The notes: generated by a model from the sequence alone, not told the origin. DNA of 64,000 bases from an uncultured Macellibacteroides sp. (GCF_963667135.1 NZ_OY762974.1:3348001-3412000); one strand, 5' to 3'. Positions 7,958-17,552 are shown, counted from the first letter of the stretch. Numbers and translations are program-made.

Positions 7958-10441
7958 ATGAAAAAAATTCTCTTTGTTTCCCTTCTTTTGCTGGTATTTT
8001 GTCAGGTAAAAGCCGGTCACTGGATTCGCGTGAATCAGTTGGGGTATCTGCCCGACGCACGCAAAGTGGCTGTTTTTATGAGTGAGGAGCCGGTGTCGGT
8101 AGACCGGTTCGAATTGAAGGATGCCTTTACCCATGCTACTGTTTTAACGTTCAACTCTGTTAAATCTGTCGGAAAGTATGGTAAAATGTCGTCAACCTAC
8201 CGCCTAAATTTTACTGCTTTCGAGGGAGTTGGTGCTTTCTACCTGGCGGCCGGAAAGGCCACTTCGCCGGTGTTCAGAATCAATGCGCATGTGTACGACG
8301 GCACTGCCGATTTTCTGCTTACTTATATGCGTCAGCAGCGCTGCGGATACAATCCCTGGCTCAAGGATAGCTGTCACCTTCACGATGGATACATTGTGTA
8401 TCATCCCACCCGTTCGGGAGAACATGTGGATGTAACTGGTGGCTGGCACGATGCAACGGATTATTTGCAATATACTGCTACTTCCTCCAATGCGATTTAC
8501 CAGATGATGCTTGCCTATCAGCAAAATCCGCAGTCGTTCGGCGATGCTTTTAAAGCGAACGGAATGCCGGGAGCCAATGGTATTCCGGATATTGTAGACG
8601 AAATTAAGTGGGGGCTGGACTGGCTTAACCGGATGAATCCGGAAAAGGGAATGATGTTTAACCAGATAGCCGACGACCGCGATCATGCCGGCTTCCGTCT
8701 GCCTACCCGCGACTCGGTGGATTATGGATGGGGAAAAGGAACCGGGCGTCCGGTATATTTCTGTACCGGCGAGCAGCAAGGATTGCTACGCCATAAAAAC
8801 CGGGCAACCGGAATTGCCTCTACTGCCGGAAAGTTTGCCTCTTGTTTTGCGCTTGGTTCAAAAGTATTGGCGGATTTCTATCCTGACTTTGCCCGTCAGA
8901 TTGGTGAAAAGGCTTCCGATGCCTTCGAACATGGTGTGCAACATCCCGGTGCTTGCCAGACTGCTCCGGGTACTGCGCCCTATTTTTATGAAGAAGACAA
9001 CTGGACCGACGATATGCAGTTGGCTGCTGCCGAATTGTATCGCAAGACCGGCGACGAAAAGTATATGAAGCAAGCGGTGAATTACGGTAGGATGGACCCG
9101 GTTACTCCCTGGATGGGAGCGGATAGTGCACGTCATTACCAATGGTATCCGTTTATTAATGTGGGTCATTATCTGCTGAGTAATTCTCCTGATAAACGGG
9201 TGGGCGAAGAGTTTAAACGTAACCTGCGTACAGGTATAGAGCGGGTGTTCGAAAAGGCGCAGACTAACCCTTTCCTTAATGGGATACCTTATATATGGTG
9301 CTCAAACAATTTGGTTTCGGCCTTGGTTACTCAGTGTCGCTTGTACCGTGAGTCTACGGATGATGTTCGTTACGAAGAGATGGAAGCAGCCTTGCGCGAC
9401 TGGCTTTTTGGATGTAATCCGTGGGGAACAAGCATGATTGTGGGTCTGCCTTCGTGGGGCGATTATCCCGAATATCCTCATTCGTCTTACGTGACTGCCG
9501 GTATTGGAAATACTCCCGGAGGATTGGTTGATGGTCCGGTTTACGGTGCTATCTTTAATGGATTGCTTGGCGTAAAAATTACGGAACCCGATGTATATGC
9601 TCCCTTTCAATCGGATCTGGTGGTTTATCACGACGATGTATCCGACTATTCGACTAACGAACCAACGATGGACGGAACAGCCAGTCTTACTTACTATCTT
9701 TCGGCCATGCAGAAAGACGGCATGAAGCAGCTGGGAAAACATTCCTCCGGTAATGTGGAAGATGCAGGAGGAATAATCCGCACCGATCCATCCAAAAAGC
9801 AACTAACTCTGGTATTTACAGCTGCCGATAAAGCCGATGGAGCCGATGTAATCCGCCAAACATTAAAGCGACAGCAGATACAGGGCGCATTCTTTTTTAC
9901 CGGCGGATTCTATAAAGAGTTTCCGGAAGTGGTAAAAGCACTGAAACAAGACGGTCATTACCTGGGAGCACATTCCAATGATCACCTGCTGTATTGTGCG
10001 TGGGAGAAACGAGACTCCACACTGGTAACCCGCGAAGTGTTCACAAAAGACATGACGGAGAATTACCGCCTGATGGCTGAAGCCGGCATTCGTGCCACAG
10101 AAGCGCCGCTCTTTATTCCTCCCTACGAATGGTACAACGAAGAGGTTGCCGGCTGGGCACAGGGAATGGGTTTGAAAATAGTCAACTTTACCCCCGGAAC
10201 AGGGTCCAATGCCGACTATACCACACCCGACATGAAGAATTACAAGAGTAGCAAAGATATCTATAACAGAATAATGAAGGTTGAGGCTTCCGAAGGGCTG
10301 AACGGACATCTGTTGCTTGTCCATTTCGGTACTCACCCCGACCGTACCGATAAGTTTTACAATCAACTCGAAAAGCTTATCAAAGCTTTAAAGAAAAAAG
10401 GATACACCTTTGTGCCAATAAGAGAAGCAACAGGGTATTGA
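7958..10441 (+). CDS. GH9 glycosidase fused to polysaccharide deacetylase
   Basis: Exported two-domain enzyme of 827 residues with a signal peptide ending near QVKAG. Residues about 20-105 look like the N-terminal Ig-like cellulase domain (WIRVNQLGYLPDARK). The GH9 catalytic barrel follows. Its Asp motif is GGWHDATD with D165 and D168, and the catalytic acid is E568 in STNEPTMDG. Residues about 615-827 form a NodB/CE4-like deacetylase: HSNDH at 672-676 fits the metal motif HxxxH. Motif 1 is altered to FTAADKADG instead of TFDDG, so activity of this domain is less certain. GH9 enzymes cut beta-glucans such as cellulose or xyloglucan; the pairing suggests an acetylated or amino-sugar-containing beta-glycan. 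ATG 7958 is chosen because the signal peptide begins there. Confidence 0.88.
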   Translation: MKKILFVSLLLLVFCQVKAGHWIRVNQLGYLPDARKVAVFMSEEPVSVDRFELKDAFTHATVLTFNSVKSVGKYGKMSSTYRLNFTAFEGVGAFYLAAGKATSPVFRINAHVYDGTADFLLTYMRQQRCGYNPWLKDSCHLHDGYIVYHPTRSGEHVDVTGGWHDATDYLQYTATSSNAIYQMMLAYQQNPQSFGDAFKANGMPGANGIPDIVDEIKWGLDWLNRMNPEKGMMFNQIADDRDHAGFRLPTRDSVDYGWGKGTGRPVYFCTGEQQGLLRHKNRATGIASTAGKFASCFALGSKVLADFYPDFARQIGEKASDAFEHGVQHPGACQTAPGTAPYFYEEDNWTDDMQLAAAELYRKTGDEKYMKQAVNYGRMDPVTPWMGADSARHYQWYPFINVGHYLLSNSPDKRVGEEFKRNLRTGIERVFEKAQTNPFLNGIPYIWCSNNLVSALVTQCRLYRESTDDVRYEEMEAALRDWLFGCNPWGTSMIVGLPSWGDYPEYPHSSYVTAGIGNTPGGLVDGPVYGAIFNGLLGVKITEPDVYAPFQSDLVVYHDDVSDYSTNEPTMDGTASLTYYLSAMQKDGMKQLGKHSSGNVEDAGGIIRTDPSKKQLTLVFTAADKADGADVIRQTLKRQQIQGAFFFTGGFYKEFPEVVKALKQDGHYLGAHSNDHLLYCAWEKRDSTLVTREVFTKDMTENYRLMAEAGIRATEAPLFIPPYEWYNEEVAGWAQGMGLKIVNFTPGTGSNADYTTPDMKNYKSSKDIYNRIMKVEASEGLNGHLLLVHFGTHPDRTDKFYNQLEKLIKALKKKGYTFVPIREATGY

Positions 10442-10443
10442 AA

Positions 10444-10463
10444 AAGAAAGAGGGTGTAACACA
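10444..10463 (+). repeat. 20-bp direct repeat, copy 1
   Basis: AAGAAAGAGGGTGTAACACA recurs exactly at 11165-11184, 721 bp downstream. Here it resembles the 5' arm of the terminator at 11165-11205 but lacks the 3' arm. The two copies bracket the VOC gene. Confidence 0.7.
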
Positions 10464-10531
10464 ACTTGGAATACTTTTTTTGATGTAACTTGATTGAAAA
10501 GTAATTAATTACAATAACTCTGATAATTATC

Positions 10532-10539
10532 TACCTTTG
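10532..10539 (+). promoter_or_regulatory. Predicted -7 box, VOC gene
   Basis: TACCTTTG, 16 bp before the first ATG at 10556; a second ATG follows directly at 10559. Confidence 0.6.
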
Positions 10540-10555
10540 TAGTATAAAAAGTTAA

Positions 10556-10972
10556 ATGATGATAGATTCTCAAATAAGACATCTTGCACTTGTCTCCATT
10601 CTTGTCGACGATTACGATCGTGCGATTGATTATTATACCAACACATTGGGGTTTCAGTTGTTGGAAGATACGCAACTAAACGAAACGAAACGTTGGGTGG
10701 TTGTTTCTCCATCAGGCGGGGAGGGCTGCTCGTTGCTGTTAGCCAAAGCTTCCACGGAACAACAAAAGGCCTCGATAGGCGATCAGTGCGGCGGACGAGT
10801 ATTCTTGTTTTTATATACTAACGATTTTAATCGTGATTATTCGCTGTACCTCTTGCGAGGAGTAGAGTTTGTTCGTTCTCCTCGAGTAGAATCGTATGGA
10901 ACAGTCGCTGTATTCAGGGATTGTTTCGGTAACCTTTGGGATTTACTCGAACCAACAAAGATGAATAAATAG
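10556..10972 (+). CDS. VOC superfamily (glyoxalase-like) protein
   Basis: Small metalloenzyme-fold protein of 138 residues with the glyoxalase/bleomycin-resistance/dioxygenase fold. The first half has HLALVSILVDDYDRAIDYYTNTLGF, the classic VOC opening split here across residues 9-33. The second half ends FRDCFGNLWDLLEP, the usual DPxGNxWEL motif. Likely metal ligands are His9 and the terminal Glu. Glyoxalase I, antibiotic binding or isomerase activity cannot be separated from sequence. It has its own promoter box and is bracketed by 20-bp direct repeats, so it may have been inserted as a unit. It converges on pgi. Confidence 0.82.
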   Translation: MMIDSQIRHLALVSILVDDYDRAIDYYTNTLGFQLLEDTQLNETKRWVVVSPSGGEGCSLLLAKASTEQQKASIGDQCGGRVFLFLYTNDFNRDYSLYLLRGVEFVRSPRVESYGTVAVFRDCFGNLWDLLEPTKMNK

Positions 10973-10988
10973 GAAGTACAGTTTTTAC

Positions 10989-11050
10989 GGCGAAACTCAG
11001 GTTCGAAATTGGACTACATGAATTCCTATATTAGAATAGGGGTTTTCGCC
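10989..11050. other. Long-stem structured element after VOC gene
   Basis: GGCGAAA (10989-10995) pairs with TTTCGCC (11044-11050). The stem continues through CTC/GGG with one bulged T, and smaller pairings occur in the 43-nt loop. There is no following T-run, so it is not a classic terminator. Function unknown. Confidence 0.3.
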
Positions 11051-11164
11051 AAAAAGGGTTATTCATGCCGTTAGAATATTCTTTTAGGCACTATCCCTGT
11101 ATTGTGCAATTTAGCTAATGCGCTACTTTGTTGTAATTTACAAACTTCAAAGTCTGTCGATTTT

Positions 11165-11184
11165 AAGAAAGAGGGTGTAACACA
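11165..11184 (+). repeat. 20-bp direct repeat, copy 2
   Basis: Exact copy of 10444-10463. Here it forms the left arm of a complete terminator hairpin. Confidence 0.7.
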
Positions 11185-11205
11185 TTGTGATACACCCTCT
11201 TTTTA
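11165..11205. terminator. Bidirectional terminator, VOC / pgi
   Basis: AAAGAGGGTGTA (11168-11179) pairs with TACACCCTCTTT (11191-11202), then a mismatch and three more pairs toward the loop. T-runs on both strands suit convergent VOC and pgi. Confidence 0.8.
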
Positions 11206-11223
11206 TCAGATAAAAATATCTTT

Positions 11224-12567
11224 TTATAGTTTAGCCTTGATGGCTTCGCTCTCTTTTTCGTATCCAGGTTTGTTCAACAGAGCAAACATGTTCTTTTTGT
11301 AAGCTTCAACACCCGGTTGGTCGAAAGGATTTACGCCCAACATGTAGCCGCTGATACCGCAAGCCTTTTCAAAGAAATAGAAAAGCTGACCGATATAATA
11401 CGCATTTACAGCCGGAAGAGTGATCTTTATATTTGGAACACCACCGTCAACGTGAGCCAGCTGGGTACCCAGTTCGGCCATCTTGTTCACTTCGTCAACA
11501 CGCTTGCCTGCAAGGAAATTTAATCCGTCAAGATCGGCTTCGTCTGTAGGAACTTCTACCTTATGATCTGGAGATTCGACCGAGATAACAGTTTCGAAGA
11601 TGGTACGTTCGCCTTCCTGTATCCACTGACCCATAGAGTGAAGGTCGGTCGTAAGATCCACTGCAGCAGGGAAGATACCCTTGTTTTCCTTACCTTCGCT
11701 TTCGCCGTAAAGCTGCTTCCACCATTCGCCGATGTAGTGAAGTTTCGGGTGGAAGTTAGCCAGAATCTCGATAGACTTGCCACTCTTGTATAGTTCATTG
11801 CGAACAGAAGCGTAGATAGCCGAAAGATTTTCGTCGAAAGGAATTTCAATGCCAGTTTTCTTTTCCATAGAAACAGCACCTGCAACTAATTCGCGAATGC
11901 TGATTCCGGCTACTGCAATAGGAAGTAAACCTACCGGAGTAAGTACAGAGAAACGTCCGCCTACATTATCCGGAATAATAAATGTTTTGTATCCTTCTTT
12001 GGTAGCAAGGGTGCGAAGCGCGCCTTTAGCCTTGTCTGTAATAGCCACAATACGGGTTTTGGCTTCTTCTTTACCAACAGCATCTTCAAGTTGCTTTTTC
12101 AAGATACGGAATGCAAGAGCTGGTTCTGTAGTAGTTCCCGATTTGGATATATTGATGATACCGAATTGTCTTCCTTTTAGTACTTCGCAAAGTTCGTAAA
12201 GATAATCTTCGCCAATATTATGACCAGCATAAAGCATGATCGGATCTTTACGGTCTTTCAAAAGAAAATCGAAGCTATTGTTAAGCGCGTCGATAACAGC
12301 TTTGGTTCCAAGGTAGCTACCGCCAATACCTACAGCAACAACCACTTCACACTTTTCGCGAAGTACGTTGGCCGTGTTCTCAATATCGGCAAGTTCTTCT
12401 TCAGTAATAGAAGTGGGAAGGTGTAACCAACCAAGGAAATCGCTTCCTTTACCGTTGCCGTTATGCAATGTTGCAATACACTCGTTTGCTTTTGTTTCTT
12501 GTGCCAGGATTTGTTGTTTTGAAACAGTACCCAGTACTTTGTCGATGTTTAAACTGATGTTCTTCAT
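11224..12567 (-). CDS. pgi: Glucose-6-phosphate isomerase
   Basis: Cytoplasmic isomerase converting glucose 6-phosphate to fructose 6-phosphate in glycolysis and gluconeogenesis. It is 447 residues, the short bacterial form. The phosphate-binding SIS motifs are visible: [16 protein letters not shown] near residue 80 and the [16 protein letters not shown] motif near residue 138. The C-terminal active-site region includes [13 protein letters not shown]. It is last in the lysS-gpsA-pgi run, with a 14-bp gap to gpsA, and terminates at the bidirectional hairpin. Assignment is firm. Confidence 0.97.
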   Translation of the reverse strand: MKNISLNIDKVLGTVSKQQILAQETKANECIATLHNGNGKGSDFLGWLHLPTSITEEELADIENTANVLREKCEVVVAVGIGGSYLGTKAVIDALNNSFDFLLKDRKDPIMLYAGHNIGEDYLYELCEVLKGRQFGIINISKSGTTTEPALAFRILKKQLEDAVGKEEAKTRIVAITDKAKGALRTLATKEGYKTFIIPDNVGGRFSVLTPVGLLPIAVAGISIRELVAGAVSMEKKTGIEIPFDENLSAIYASVRNELYKSGKSIEILANFHPKLHYIGEWWKQLYGESEGKENKGIFPAAVDLTTDLHSMGQWIQEGERTIFETVISVESPDHKVEVPTDEADLDGLNFLAGKRVDEVNKMAELGTQLAHVDGGVPNIKITLPAVNAYYIGQLFYFFEKACGISGYMLGVNPFDQPGVEAYKKNMFALLNKPGYEKESEAIKAKL

Positions 12568-12581
12568 ATATCAATTTGGAA

Positions 12582-13583
12582 TTATTTAAACGTTTCAGTC
12601 AACTGCCGGATAATGGTAGTCGGAGATTTCTTCTCATATAATATATCATACAGGGCATCCAGGATAGGCATCTTCACCTTGTATTTTTTATTAATTTCAT
12701 AAATACACTTGGTTCCGTAATATCCTTCGGCAATCATCTCCATTTCAAGTTGAGCTGTTTTTACCGAATAACCCTTTCCGATCATTGTTCCGAAAGTGCG
12801 GTTACGGCTAAAACGTGAATAAGCGGTAACCAGCAAATCTCCCAGGTAAACGGAATCGGTAATGTCTCTTTCGATTCCATAGATGGCATCCACGAAGTTT
12901 CGCATCTCCTCGATGGCATTGGAAATAAATACCGCCTGAAAGTTATCCCCGTATTTCATACCGTGGCAAACGCCTGCTACTATGGCATACACATTCTTCA
13001 ACACAGAAGCATATTCGATTCCTATTACATCCTTGGATACCGAATTCATAAGGTATTGATTCTTGAAAACCGGTGAAATGGCTTTTACCTTTTCTATATC
13101 CGGACAAGCCAGCGTAATGTAAGAAAGTCTTTCGAGAGCAATTTCTTCGGCATGACAAGGTCCGCCTATTACAGCGATATTTTCGATGGGAACTTTATAG
13201 TATTCTGCAAAGTAATCGGTGATCAGCATGTTTTCGTCGGGAACCAATCCTTTGATAGCTGAAATGATAAACTTGTCAGCAAGCGATGTTTTTACTTTCT
13301 TGAGATGTTGTTTCAGGAAAGGAGACGGAGTGGCAAATATCAGCGTGTCAGAGTCCTTGATTACCTGATTTATATTGGTATAAAACGTAATACGGCTTAT
13401 GTCAAACTTGACAGAAGTAAGGTAACGCGGATTATGTTCCAGTTGCTTAAATTCTTCAACACTTTCCGGGCGTCGCATATACCAGTTAATACTGCCTTGT
13501 GTAGACAATACAATCTTGGCTAGCGCGGTAGCCCAGCTACCTCCACCCATAATAGCAATTTTTCCGGGCAAATTCATATTCAA
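12582..13583 (-). CDS. gpsA: Glycerol-3-phosphate dehydrogenase (NAD(P)+)
   Basis: Makes sn-glycerol 3-phosphate from dihydroxyacetone phosphate, the backbone precursor for phospholipids. It has 333 residues. The N-terminal Rossmann motif is MGGGSWATALAKI around residues 12-24, and the active-site region is IKGLVPDENMLITDY followed by GGPCHAEEIALE. It sits 4 bp downstream of lysS and 14 bp upstream of pgi, so it is almost surely co-transcribed with both. Two Met codons (residues 1 and 3) are possible starts. Confidence 0.96.
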   Translation of the reverse strand: MNMNLPGKIAIMGGGSWATALAKIVLSTQGSINWYMRRPESVEEFKQLEHNPRYLTSVKFDISRITFYTNINQVIKDSDTLIFATPSPFLKQHLKKVKTSLADKFIISAIKGLVPDENMLITDYFAEYYKVPIENIAVIGGPCHAEEIALERLSYITLACPDIEKVKAISPVFKNQYLMNSVSKDVIGIEYASVLKNVYAIVAGVCHGMKYGDNFQAVFISNAIEEMRNFVDAIYGIERDITDSVYLGDLLVTAYSRFSRNRTFGTMIGKGYSVKTAQLEMEMIAEGYYGTKCIYEINKKYKVKMPILDALYDILYEKKSPTTIIRQLTETFK

Positions 13584-13587
13584 CTAT

Positions 13588-15318
13588 TTATTTGTCGGCA
13601 TTTGCAATCCATGCTTCCACTTCTTCGGCAGTTGGATTCGATAACTCCAGTTTATATTTTTTATTCATCTCACAAAGTTCCTGTCTCAGCTTGTTCGGAT
13701 TTAAACCCTTCAAGGTGTCGATAGTAAGATATCCCCCTTTTTGCATAGCAGGTACCCAGGCTTCGTCAATTCCAAGTGCGGCGTATTTGTCGGCACTATC
13801 TTTTCTAACAGTTTTTTCAGGGCGCATTTGCGGGAAGAATAAAACTTCCTGAATACTTTCCTGACCAGTCATATACATAACAAGGCGGTCCATTCCAATA
13901 CCCATACCACTTGTAGGAGGCATACCGTATTCCAATGCGCGCAGGAAGTCGTTATCAATAAACATCGCTTCATCGTCTCCTTTTTCAGACAGCTTAAGCT
14001 GTTCTTCAAAACGGGCACGTTGATCGATGGGGTCATTTAGTTCTGAATAGGCGTTGGCAAGTTCTTTACCATTCACCATCAGCTCGAAACGTTCTGTAAG
14101 TTCCGGATTTGTACGGTGCTTCTTTGTAAGAGGCGACATTTCGATTGGGTAATCTGTAACAAAGGTAGGCTGAATATACAGACCTTCGCATTTGGCGCCG
14201 AATATCTCGTCGATCAGTTTTCCCTTACCCATTGTTTCATTTTGTTCTACGCCCAGTTGTATACATACTTCGCGCAGCTGGTCTTCGTTCATTCCATTAA
14301 TATCGATACCCGTATTTTCCTTGATGGAATCGATCATGGTGATACGTTTGTAAGGAGCCTTGAAATCAATTTCCCTCTCACCGATCTTTACTTTAGTTGT
14401 GCCATGCACATCCAAACAAATCTTTTCGAGCATCTGTTCCGTAAACTCCATCATCCAGTTGTAATCTTTGTAAGAAACATAGATTTCCATAGCTGTGAAT
14501 TCAGGATTGTGCGTACGGTCCATTCCTTCGTTACGGAAGTTACGGCTAAACTCGTAAACACCCTCGAATCCGCCTACGATAAGACGTTTCAGATACAATT
14601 CGTTGGCAATACGAAGATATAATGGGATATCCAGTGCATTGTGGTGCGTAATAAACGGACGCGCACTGGCTCCACCGGGAATACTCTGAAGAACAGGGGT
14701 GTCAACTTCCAAGTAACCGCGTTCGTTGAAGAACTGGCGCATGGAGTTGAATATCTTTGTGCGTTTGATAAAGATATCTTTAACGCCTTCGTTTACAATT
14801 AAATCAACATAGCGTTGGCGGTAACGCATTTCGGGATCAGTAAATCCGTCGTATACAACACCGTCTTTAACCTTTACCACGGGAAGTGGTTTAAGCGATT
14901 TTGAAAGAACAGTCAGTTCTTCAGCATGAATGGAAATCTCGCCCATCTGCGTACGGAACACATAGCCTTTAACGCCAACGAAGTCACCAATGTCTAGCAA
15001 CTTCTTAAATACTGTATTATATAACTCTTTATCTTCTCCCGGACAGATGTCATCACGGGTGATATATACTTGAATGCGACCTTCAGAATCTTGCAATTCC
15101 ATAAAAGAAGCCTTGCCCATGATACGACGACTCATTATTCTGCCGGCTAAAGTAACCGGTCTGCGTTCTGCGTCGTCTTTAAACGATGCTTTTATTTCGT
15201 TTGAATAAGCATTCGTTATATACTCTGCGGCAGGGTACGGTTCTACCCCAAGATTCCGCAATTGCTCCATGCTATTGCGTCTTATGACTTCCTGTTCACT
15301 CAGATCAATTAGATTCAT
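13588..15318 (-). CDS. lysS: Lysyl-tRNA synthetase, class II
   Basis: Charges tRNA-Lys with lysine. It is 576 residues from ATG 15318. The N-terminal OB-fold anticodon-binding domain covers about residues 55-165 (VTLAGRIMSRRIMGKASFMELQD, split here). The class II core includes motif 2 FRNEGMDRTHNPEFT and motif 3 GMGIGMDRLVMYMTG near residue 490. The protein carries the extra internal and C-terminal stretch common in Bacteroidetes LysRS. The longer frame from 15348 would start within the -7 box (15346-15353) and is rejected. First gene of lysS-gpsA-pgi. Confidence 0.97.
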   Translation of the reverse strand: MNLIDLSEQEVIRRNSMEQLRNLGVEPYPAAEYITNAYSNEIKASFKDDAERRPVTLAGRIMSRRIMGKASFMELQDSEGRIQVYITRDDICPGEDKELYNTVFKKLLDIGDFVGVKGYVFRTQMGEISIHAEELTVLSKSLKPLPVVKVKDGVVYDGFTDPEMRYRQRYVDLIVNEGVKDIFIKRTKIFNSMRQFFNERGYLEVDTPVLQSIPGGASARPFITHHNALDIPLYLRIANELYLKRLIVGGFEGVYEFSRNFRNEGMDRTHNPEFTAMEIYVSYKDYNWMMEFTEQMLEKICLDVHGTTKVKIGEREIDFKAPYKRITMIDSIKENTGIDINGMNEDQLREVCIQLGVEQNETMGKGKLIDEIFGAKCEGLYIQPTFVTDYPIEMSPLTKKHRTNPELTERFELMVNGKELANAYSELNDPIDQRARFEEQLKLSEKGDDEAMFIDNDFLRALEYGMPPTSGMGIGMDRLVMYMTGQESIQEVLFFPQMRPEKTVRKDSADKYAALGIDEAWVPAMQKGGYLTIDTLKGLNPNKLRQELCEMNKKYKLELSNPTAEEVEAWIANADK

Positions 15319-15345
15319 TATGCTATTTTTTTGTAAAATACGGGA

Positions 15346-15353
15346 CAAAAGTA
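15346..15353 (-). promoter_or_regulatory. Predicted -7 box, lysS-gpsA-pgi
   Basis: Reads TACTTTTG on the minus strand, about 28 bp before the lysS ATG at 15318; it fixes that start. Confidence 0.6.
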
Positions 15354-15433
15354 CAAAACTTTATGTTGAAAGTAGCTATAGCCAATACTAAATTTACTTA
15401 TAGGGGATAAATTCGCATTGATTTCCTACAGTT

Positions 15434-15988
15434 TCAAAGCATATTTCGTATCCCTTCAGGTAGAAAAAAGCGGATGTCTTTTCCTTCACGCAGGGCTTCG
15501 CGAATGAAAGTAGAGGAGATTTCAAGCATAGGTGCCTGAACCAGACGAACGTTGGGACAGGTTGCAGGAATAACTGCATCGAATCCTTTACGTGGATATA
15601 TAAGTATACTGTAATTTGTAAGAAGTTCTTTGTAATTTTTCCACTGCTCAATTACTTGCCAGTTGTCGGCCCCAATGATAAGTTGAAAGTTATTATCAGG
15701 AAATGCTTCGCGAAGAGCATTCAATGTCTGAATCGTGTAGGAGGGTTGAGGCAGCGAAAATTCAAAATCGCTCGCCTTGAACTTCGGATATCCGTTGATG
15801 GCTTTACAGGTAAGCTCGTAACGGAACTGGTCGTCCATTAGTTCTTCCTTTTCTTTTAAAGGATTATGGGGGGAGACAAGAAACCAGACTTCGTCCAGCC
15901 CTTCAAATTCACACAGGTAATTGGCCAAAGCCAAGTGCCCGATGTGGATGGGATTAAAGGAACCGGAGAAGATGCCTGTTTGTTTCAT
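15434..15988 (-). CDS. nadD: Nicotinate-nucleotide adenylyltransferase
   Basis: Transfers AMP from ATP to nicotinate mononucleotide in NAD synthesis. It is 184 residues from ATG 15988. The nucleotidyltransferase motif [13 protein letters not shown] is at the N-terminus (HxGH). The second signature, [24 protein letters not shown], is near the C-terminus (split here). An upstream Met (16024) adds 12 residues before the conserved [10 protein letters not shown] start and is not preferred. It follows gmk by 55 bp and is the last gene of the yicC-gmk-nadD unit. Confidence 0.95.
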   Translation of the reverse strand: MKQTGIFSGSFNPIHIGHLALANYLCEFEGLDEVWFLVSPHNPLKEKEELMDDQFRYELTCKAINGYPKFKASDFEFSLPQPSYTIQTLNALREAFPDNNFQLIIGADNWQVIEQWKNYKELLTNYSILIYPRKGFDAVIPATCPNVRLVQAPMLEISSTFIREALREGKDIRFFLPEGIRNML

Positions 15989-16043
15989 TGTGCCTGATTG
16001 ATATTGTAAATAACCAAATGGCATTTGCCATCCGGTTATTCAT

Positions 16044-16610
16044 TTATTTCTCCAGAAAAGCGCGGATAACCTGAAGCGTCTCCGCCTTAGCTGTTTCTAT
16101 CTCGTCGTTCACGATCACTTTGTCGAACTTCGGCGCAAATGTCATCTCGTAGGTAGCCTTGGCTAGTCGGCTTTCAATAACTTCCGGACTGTCTGTGCCG
16201 CGTCCTTCCAGACGACTGCGAAGAACCTCAATCCCCGGAGGTTGTATAAACAGAGAAAGCGCTCTGTCTCCGTAGTATTGTTTTATATTACAACCGCCAA
16301 CCACGTCTACATCAAATACCACATTGTTACCGTTCGTGAGCAGACGTTCCACTTCACTTTTTAATGTGCCGTAATATTTGTCGGTATACACTTCTTCGTA
16401 TTCAAGGAATTCGTTGGCGGCAATCTTTGACTTGAATTCTTCGGGCGACAGAAAGTAATATTCCACGCCATGTTTTTCGTTTCCTCTGGGCTCACGACTA
16501 GTTGCCGAGATTGAGAAATGAAGGTCCAACCCCTGCTTTAAAAGGAAATTGATTATGGTTGATTTGCCGGATCCCGAGGGGGCCGAGAAAATCACAAGTT
16601 TACCAGCCAT
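16044..16610 (-). CDS. gmk: Guanylate kinase
   Basis: Phosphorylates GMP to GDP with ATP. The length, 188 residues, is normal. P-loop SAPSGSGKSTI is at about residues 9-19. GMP-binding residues lie in SATSREPRGNEKHGVEYYF. The lid and base-binding region contains VFDVDVVGG. It lies 4 bp after yicC, so the two are translationally close and co-transcribed, an arrangement common across bacteria. Confidence 0.97.
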   Translation of the reverse strand: MAGKLVIFSAPSGSGKSTIINFLLKQGLDLHFSISATSREPRGNEKHGVEYYFLSPEEFKSKIAANEFLEYEEVYTDKYYGTLKSEVERLLTNGNNVVFDVDVVGGCNIKQYYGDRALSLFIQPPGIEVLRSRLEGRGTDSPEVIESRLAKATYEMTFAPKFDKVIVNDEIETAKAETLQVIRAFLEK

Positions 16611-16614
16611 AGAT

Positions 16615-17487
16615 TTATAATACGTTTAATACCTGTTCCTTGATTTGTTCCAGTTCGTCTTTCATCTGAACAACGATCTGCTGCATTTCGGCATGGTTGC
16701 TTTTTGATCCCAGCGTATTGATTTCGCGTCCAATCTCCTGAGCAATGAAGCCAAGCTTTTTACCTTGTCCGTGTCCATTTTTCATGGTGCTTACAAAGTA
16801 TTTCAGGTGGTTGTCCAACCGATTTTTTTCTTCGTTTACATCAAGCTTTTCAATGTAATAAATCATTTCCTGTTCGAAACGGTTATTATCAATTTCGACT
16901 CCATTAAGCTTGGCTATACTTTCGCTGATGCGCGCTTTAATCTTTTCGATCCGTTCGCTGTCGAATTCGCCTATTCTTTCAAGAAGTGAAGCTATGTTGG
17001 CTATTTTTTGTTCGAAAAGCTTCTGCAGCATGGCACCTTCCTGGATACGGAAATCTTTCAAATGAGAGATGGCATCCTTGATGGTATTCATTACCACTTC
17101 CCACTCGCTTTCGTCAACATCGGATATCTCAGATTTGATAGCTTCCGGTAAACGCAATAACGTAGTAAACCAGTCGGCCGGAACCGGAATATTCAATTTG
17201 TCGGCTACAACCTTTATCTGATTGTAGTAACCTTCTATGGCAGCCAGATTAATCTGTGTGGGAGTATCTTTTCCTATATACTCAATGAAGATTGAAAAAT
17301 CAACTTTTCCGCGCTCAACCTCCTGCAAAAGCAGGCTGCGAACCATCATTTCCTTATCTTTGTATATTCCTGGAATTCGAGTAGAAAGATCGAGTTGTTT
17401 GCTGTTAAGCGCTTTAACTTCTACTGTTACTTTTTTAGATGGTAGTTCGGCTGTAACTTTGCCAAACCCGGTCATAGATTGTATCAT
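16615..17487 (-). CDS. yicC: YicC/YloC family endoribonuclease
   Basis: Member of the YicC family of stress-related endoribonucleases, 290 residues. It has the family opening MIQSMTGFG and the C-terminal block DNHLKYFVSTM then GKKLGFIAQEIGREINTLGSK, which carries conserved acidic residues. It starts the yicC-gmk-nadD run. E. coli YicC cleaves RNA and affects small RNA stability; the target here is unknown. A -7 box is at 17504-17511. Confidence 0.93.
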   Translation of the reverse strand: MIQSMTGFGKVTAELPSKKVTVEVKALNSKQLDLSTRIPGIYKDKEMMVRSLLLQEVERGKVDFSIFIEYIGKDTPTQINLAAIEGYYNQIKVVADKLNIPVPADWFTTLLRLPEAIKSEISDVDESEWEVVMNTIKDAISHLKDFRIQEGAMLQKLFEQKIANIASLLERIGEFDSERIEKIKARISESIAKLNGVEIDNNRFEQEMIYYIEKLDVNEEKNRLDNHLKYFVSTMKNGHGQGKKLGFIAQEIGREINTLGSKSNHAEMQQIVVQMKDELEQIKEQVLNVL

Positions 17488-17503
17488 GTTCTTAAACTTT
17501 GTG

Positions 17504-17511
17504 CAAAGTTA
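17504..17511 (-). promoter_or_regulatory. Predicted -7 box, yicC-gmk-nadD
   Basis: Reads TAACTTTG on the minus strand, 17 bp before the yicC ATG, so the leader would be about 10 nt. Confidence 0.55.
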
Positions 17512-17552
17512 CTTTTTATTTCCAACATTGTTTGTTATGCTGTATAAAAATG

